The notes under the pieces: generated by a model
The model's database searches: none
What the model saw: the letters and a program-made list of their open reading frames with translations, nothing else
What the model was told of the DNA's origin: nothing
Shown: piece by piece, positions 7,161 through 9,381 of the stretch
Layout of the letters: the number at the start of each line of letters is the position of its first letter
Position numbering within the stretch: the stretch's first letter is position 1
Assembly: GCA_022449705.1 (NCBI GenBank)
Contig: JAKURS010000036.1
Span: forward strand, 1 to 9,381
Origin: Candidatus Poseidoniia archaeon
GTDB taxonomy: Archaea; Thermoplasmatota; Poseidoniia; MGIII; CG-Epi1
Direction of reading: 5' to 3'
Length of the DNA: 9,381 bases
Made by a program: the position numbers and the translations under genes

Positions 7161-7979
7161 GTGGCGATGCAGGCGCTCGCGACCGCGGCGCTGGCGGCGG
7201 GCGCCTGGCTCGGTCACGCCGTTACGGAGGCGCAGGAGCCGTTGCTGACGCAGGCGCTCAACGTGATGCTCGGCTGGGGCGGGCTGGACCCGGTATTCCT
7301 CGTGACGCCCGCTGCGGTGGGTGGTGGTATCCTGCTTGGGGCGCTGCTGGGCGGCACGCTGGTGTACGCTGATATCCATGGCCGCGGCCCGCCCGCGCTG
7401 GCACTGCTGGCGCTGCTGCCGTTCCTGCTCTCATGGCTCTCGCTGATCGACCGTCTGCCGGTCGCGCCGGCGACGCTGCACGCGCTCGCCAACTATGGCT
7501 GGCTGGGGCTGCCATTGCTCTGCGGCGTGCCGGGCATCTGGCGCGGCAACCTGCCCGCCATCGCGCTGGGGGCGCTGCTGCTGCTGGTGCAGCCGCTGAC
7601 GCTGGAGGGCAACGACGTCGCGGCGCTGCTGCCGATACTGGGGTTCATTTTCTGCTTCCTGCTCTACATCGAGCTGGCGTACGACCAGCTGCGCTACGAG
7701 CGGCTGGCGCGCATCATGCACCACTCGACCGAGTTCGAGGCGGTGCTCAACTGGTTCGGGGTGATGCTGCTGCTGACGCTCGCCTGCACCACTGCGCTGA
7801 CCGCTGCCGCTTTCGGCTTCCACGAGGTGCTGGGCGAGGTGCTGCCGGCCCGCTTCCGCAATTCCATTGAGTTCAACACCATCTACGGCCGCGCGCTCTC
7901 AGCGATGACTTTCTTCGCACTGTGGGCCATTGCACAGACCATCTTCTCGCGGCAGTTCCTGGCGCGGCAGGTAGAGTAG
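7161..7979 (+). CDS. Uncharacterised polytopic membrane protein of the moxR-DUF58 operon
   Basis: I do not recognise a named family. From the GTG at 7161 it is 272 residues and very hydrophobic, with about eight candidate membrane segments near residues 3-20, 45-70, 79-96, 107-124, 131-149, 154-174, 196-217 and 243-262. A longer soluble stretch between segments 6 and 7 (YDQLRYERLARIMHHSTEFE) is charged and has two adjacent histidines. The C-terminus is short and basic (SRQFLARQ). It follows the DUF58 stop by 11 bases and appears to be the last gene of the operon, so it probably works with the MoxR/DUF58 pair at the membrane. The start is uncertain. GTG 7161 and ATG 7167 are the ordinary options. 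An in-frame CTG at 7146 overlaps the upstream stop and sits 7 bases after a GGAGG, which would add five residues including an arginine ahead of the first helix. That the gene is real is well supported by frame length and hydrophobic pattern. Confidence 0.8.
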   Translation: MAMQALATAALAAGAWLGHAVTEAQEPLLTQALNVMLGWGGLDPVFLVTPAAVGGGILLGALLGGTLVYADIHGRGPPALALLALLPFLLSWLSLIDRLPVAPATLHALANYGWLGLPLLCGVPGIWRGNLPAIALGALLLLVQPLTLEGNDVAALLPILGFIFCFLLYIELAYDQLRYERLARIMHHSTEFEAVLNWFGVMLLLTLACTTALTAAAFGFHEVLGEVLPARFRNSIEFNTIYGRALSAMTFFALWAIAQTIFSRQFLARQVE

Positions 7980-7990
7980 GACGTACCTGT

Positions 7991-8011
7991 AGCGGCATGC
8001 CCGCAGCCGCT
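7991..8011. repeat. Short inverted repeat in the intergenic region
   Basis: AGCGGC (7991-7996) and GCCGCT (8006-8011) are perfect reverse complements around a 9-base loop. A perfect 8-base palindrome GGCATGCC (7994-8001) lies inside. The right arm touches the TATA-like CTTAAA. No T-run follows the hairpin, so it is not a typical intrinsic terminator. It could be an operator, a 3'-end structure for the upstream operon, or chance in GC-rich DNA. Confidence 0.4.
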
Positions 8012-8015
8012 TAAA
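8010..8015 (+). promoter_or_regulatory. TATA-like box for the glycerate kinase transcript
   Basis: CTTAAA is the only A/T run in this 57-base intergenic gap. It is centred about 24 bases before the ATG at 8037, the spacing expected between an archaeal TATA box and a transcription start. A transcript starting at or next to that ATG would be leaderless. No clear purine-rich BRE is visible upstream, which weakens the call. Confidence 0.45.
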
Positions 8016-8036
8016 CCCGCGAGGCCTGAGCATGGC

Positions 8037-9314
8037 ATGGTGCTGCGCGTCGATGCTGAAGCCATTTTCCACGCGGCGGTCGCGGCCGTGCTGCCGGAAG
8101 CGCTGCTGCCGCAACACCTGCAGCGCGACGGCGACCGGCTGCGCATGCCGGCTCTGGAGCTGGTGTGGAAGCTCGACCGCAACGTCAGACTGGCGGCGTT
8201 TGGCAAGGCAGCGCCGGGAATGGTGCGCGCCGCCGAGGCCATCCTCGGCGAGCACATCGTCGCGGGAGTCGCCAGCGTTCCCGTCGGGACGGCGCTGCAT
8301 GACGGCGTTACCGAGTTCCACCCGGGTGCAGCCGATAACCTGCCCGACCGCACGGCGATGGAGGCTGCCGAACGCATCCGCGATCTTGCTGTGGGCGCAT
8401 CCGAAGGGGAGCTGCTGCTGGTGCTGATGTCGGGCGGCGGCTCGGCACTGCTGCCACTGCCCGTTGTGGGTATTACGCTGGAGCAGAAGCTGGCGGCGAC
8501 GCGCGCGCTCGCCACTGCGGGGGCGACAATCCACGAGCTGAACGCCGTGCGGCGCCACATCTCGGCGCTGAAGGGCGGACGGCTGGCGCAGCTCGTTGCC
8601 CCTGCGACGGTTGCCGCGCTTGCCATCTCGGACGTCATCGGCGACCCGCTGCCAGATATCGCCTCGGGGCCGACCGTTGGCGATACTTCGACTTACGGTG
8701 ACTGCCTTGCCATCATCGAGCGACTCGGTGCCGAGCTACCGCCTGCGGTGCTGGCGCACATTGAGCGCGGTACTGCGGGCGAGCTGGAAGAGACACCATC
8801 GGCGACACCGCAGAACGCCTGCACGGCGGTCATTGGGTCGAACAGGCTGGCGCTCGAGGCGGCGAGTGCCGCGGCGGTTGAGCGTGGCTACGAGGCGAGC
8901 ATCATCACTGACATGTTGCAGGGTGAAGCACGAGACGCCGGGAAGCACATCGCGCGGCATCTCGCTGGCGAGCGTGGACGCCGTTGCCTGCTGTGGGGAG
9001 GTGAGACGACGGTGCGCGTCACCGGCAAGGGCCGCGGCGGTCGCTGCCAGGAGCTGGCGCTCGCAGCCGCCATCGAGTTGCAGGGTGGCAAAGGAGCTGG
9101 CCTGCTCGCTGCGGGTACAGACGGGCAGGATGGAGCAACAGACACCGCGGGAAGCTGGGCAGACGGCGAAACAGTCGCGCGCGAGGCAGATGCCCTGGCC
9201 GCGCTCGCAGACAACGACGCATATGAATTCCTCTCTCCAGCAGGGGTATTGTTTCGTCCGGGGCTGACCGGTACCAACGTGATGGATATGGTCATCGGGC
9301 TGGTCGACAGGTAA
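8037..9314 (+). CDS. Glycerate 2-kinase, MOFRL family
   Basis: The enzyme phosphorylates D-glycerate with ATP, giving 2-phosphoglycerate in the archaeal members of this family. The 425 residues are a full-length match. Landmarks in order: AAFGKAAPGM (K57, the conserved N-terminal-domain lysine); LMSGGGSALLPLP; an ELNAVRRHISALKGGRLAQL region; AISDVIGDPLPDIASGPTVG; then the C-terminal MOFRL domain with WGGETTVRVTGKG, GGRCQELALA (R336, C337), AAGTDGQDGATDTAGSWAD and the closing LTGTNVMDMVIGL. Two deviations stand out. GGRCQE has Cys where the family normally has Asn, and GLTGTN replaces the usual GPTGTN. I chose the ATG at 8037. The ATG at 8032 is out of frame and opens only a 131-codon shadow. 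The gene is preceded by a TATA-like box and followed after 24 bases by a probable hydroxyacid reductase gene, which fits a hydroxypyruvate/glyoxylate to 2-phosphoglycerate route. Confidence 0.93.
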   Translation: MVLRVDAEAIFHAAVAAVLPEALLPQHLQRDGDRLRMPALELVWKLDRNVRLAAFGKAAPGMVRAAEAILGEHIVAGVASVPVGTALHDGVTEFHPGAADNLPDRTAMEAAERIRDLAVGASEGELLLVLMSGGGSALLPLPVVGITLEQKLAATRALATAGATIHELNAVRRHISALKGGRLAQLVAPATVAALAISDVIGDPLPDIASGPTVGDTSTYGDCLAIIERLGAELPPAVLAHIERGTAGELEETPSATPQNACTAVIGSNRLALEAASAAAVERGYEASIITDMLQGEARDAGKHIARHLAGERGRRCLLWGGETTVRVTGKGRGGRCQELALAAAIELQGGKGAGLLAAGTDGQDGATDTAGSWADGETVAREADALAALADNDAYEFLSPAGVLFRPGLTGTNVMDMVIGLVDR

Positions 9315-9338
9315 TTAAGTGGGGGTCGCTGGCACTGC

Positions 9339-9381
9339 ATGAAGGTATTCGTCACACGGCGACTGCCGAAGACGGTGATGG
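9339..9381 (+). CDS. Start of a probable D-2-hydroxyacid dehydrogenase (glyoxylate/hydroxypyruvate reductase), cut by window end
   Basis: Only 14 codons are visible: MKVFVTRRLPKTVM. The K-V-F-[VI]-T-R-x-[LI]-P opening is typical of archaeal glyoxylate/hydroxypyruvate reductases of the D-isomer-specific 2-hydroxyacid dehydrogenase family. These reduce glyoxylate or hydroxypyruvate with NAD(P)H. The position 24 bases after a glycerate kinase on the same strand supports the call, since the kinase would use the D-glycerate product. A G-rich stretch at 9320-9326 is a weak ribosome-binding candidate. The NAD-binding and catalytic motifs lie outside the window, so the call rests on the N-terminus and context. 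Confidence 0.55.
   Translation, partial: MKVFVTRRLPKTVM

Noticed and set aside
7991..8011. Intrinsic terminator for the upstream operon
   Set aside because: The stem is only 6 base pairs with a 9-base loop and no T-run follows, so I list it as an inverted repeat and do not call it a terminator.
8032..8427. ATG at 8032 opening a 131-codon frame
   Set aside because: It is a different frame from the glycerate kinase and has shadow-type composition. The ATG at 8037 gives a full-length family match.
1..9381. Mobile elements, CRISPR arrays, tRNA or rRNA genes
   Set aside because: No transposase or integrase motif, no regularly spaced identical repeats, and no non-coding stretch long enough for an RNA gene were seen.

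Overview
This GC-rich window (roughly two thirds G+C, with strong G/C preference at third codon positions) is almost fully coding, and every supported gene is on the plus strand. The gene content points to an archaeon. The signs are a MoxR/DUF58/DUF4350/DUF4129 envelope gene set joined to a giant Ig-repeat surface protein rich in N-glycosylation sequons, a MOFRL-type glycerate kinase, a TATA-like element placed for a leaderless transcript, and GTG starts. A marine Thermoplasmatota-like euryarchaeon is my best guess, but it rests on general resemblance and no marker gene is present.

Region 1 (bases 1-7979) looks like one tightly packed operon of five genes. In order they encode: a surface protein cut by the left edge of the window, with eleven Ig-like repeats, one membrane helix and a cytoplasmic DUF4129 tail; a membrane-anchored DUF4350 protein; a MoxR-type AAA+ ATPase; a DUF58 (degenerate VWA-like) membrane protein; and an unrecognised protein with about eight hydrophobic segments. 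Junctions are a 4-base gap, a 4-base overlap, direct abutment and an 11-base gap, so co-translation is likely. My reading is that the cytosolic MoxR ATPase and the DUF58 protein form a chaperone-like pair at the membrane. They would act on, or be coupled to, the surface proteins of genes 1 and 2. The target process is not known from sequence.

Region 2 (bases 7980-8036) is a 57-base intergenic stretch. It holds a compact inverted repeat and a CTTAAA TATA-like box about 24 bases before the next start codon, and looks like the boundary between two transcription units.

Region 3 (bases 8037-9381) starts a metabolic unit: a complete MOFRL-family glycerate 2-kinase, then the first 14 codons of a gene resembling a D-2-hydroxyacid dehydrogenase (glyoxylate/hydroxypyruvate reductase). 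Together they would convert hydroxypyruvate to D-glycerate and then to 2-phosphoglycerate.

I saw no tRNA, rRNA, CRISPR array, insertion sequence or integrase. No non-coding stretch exceeds 60 bases.
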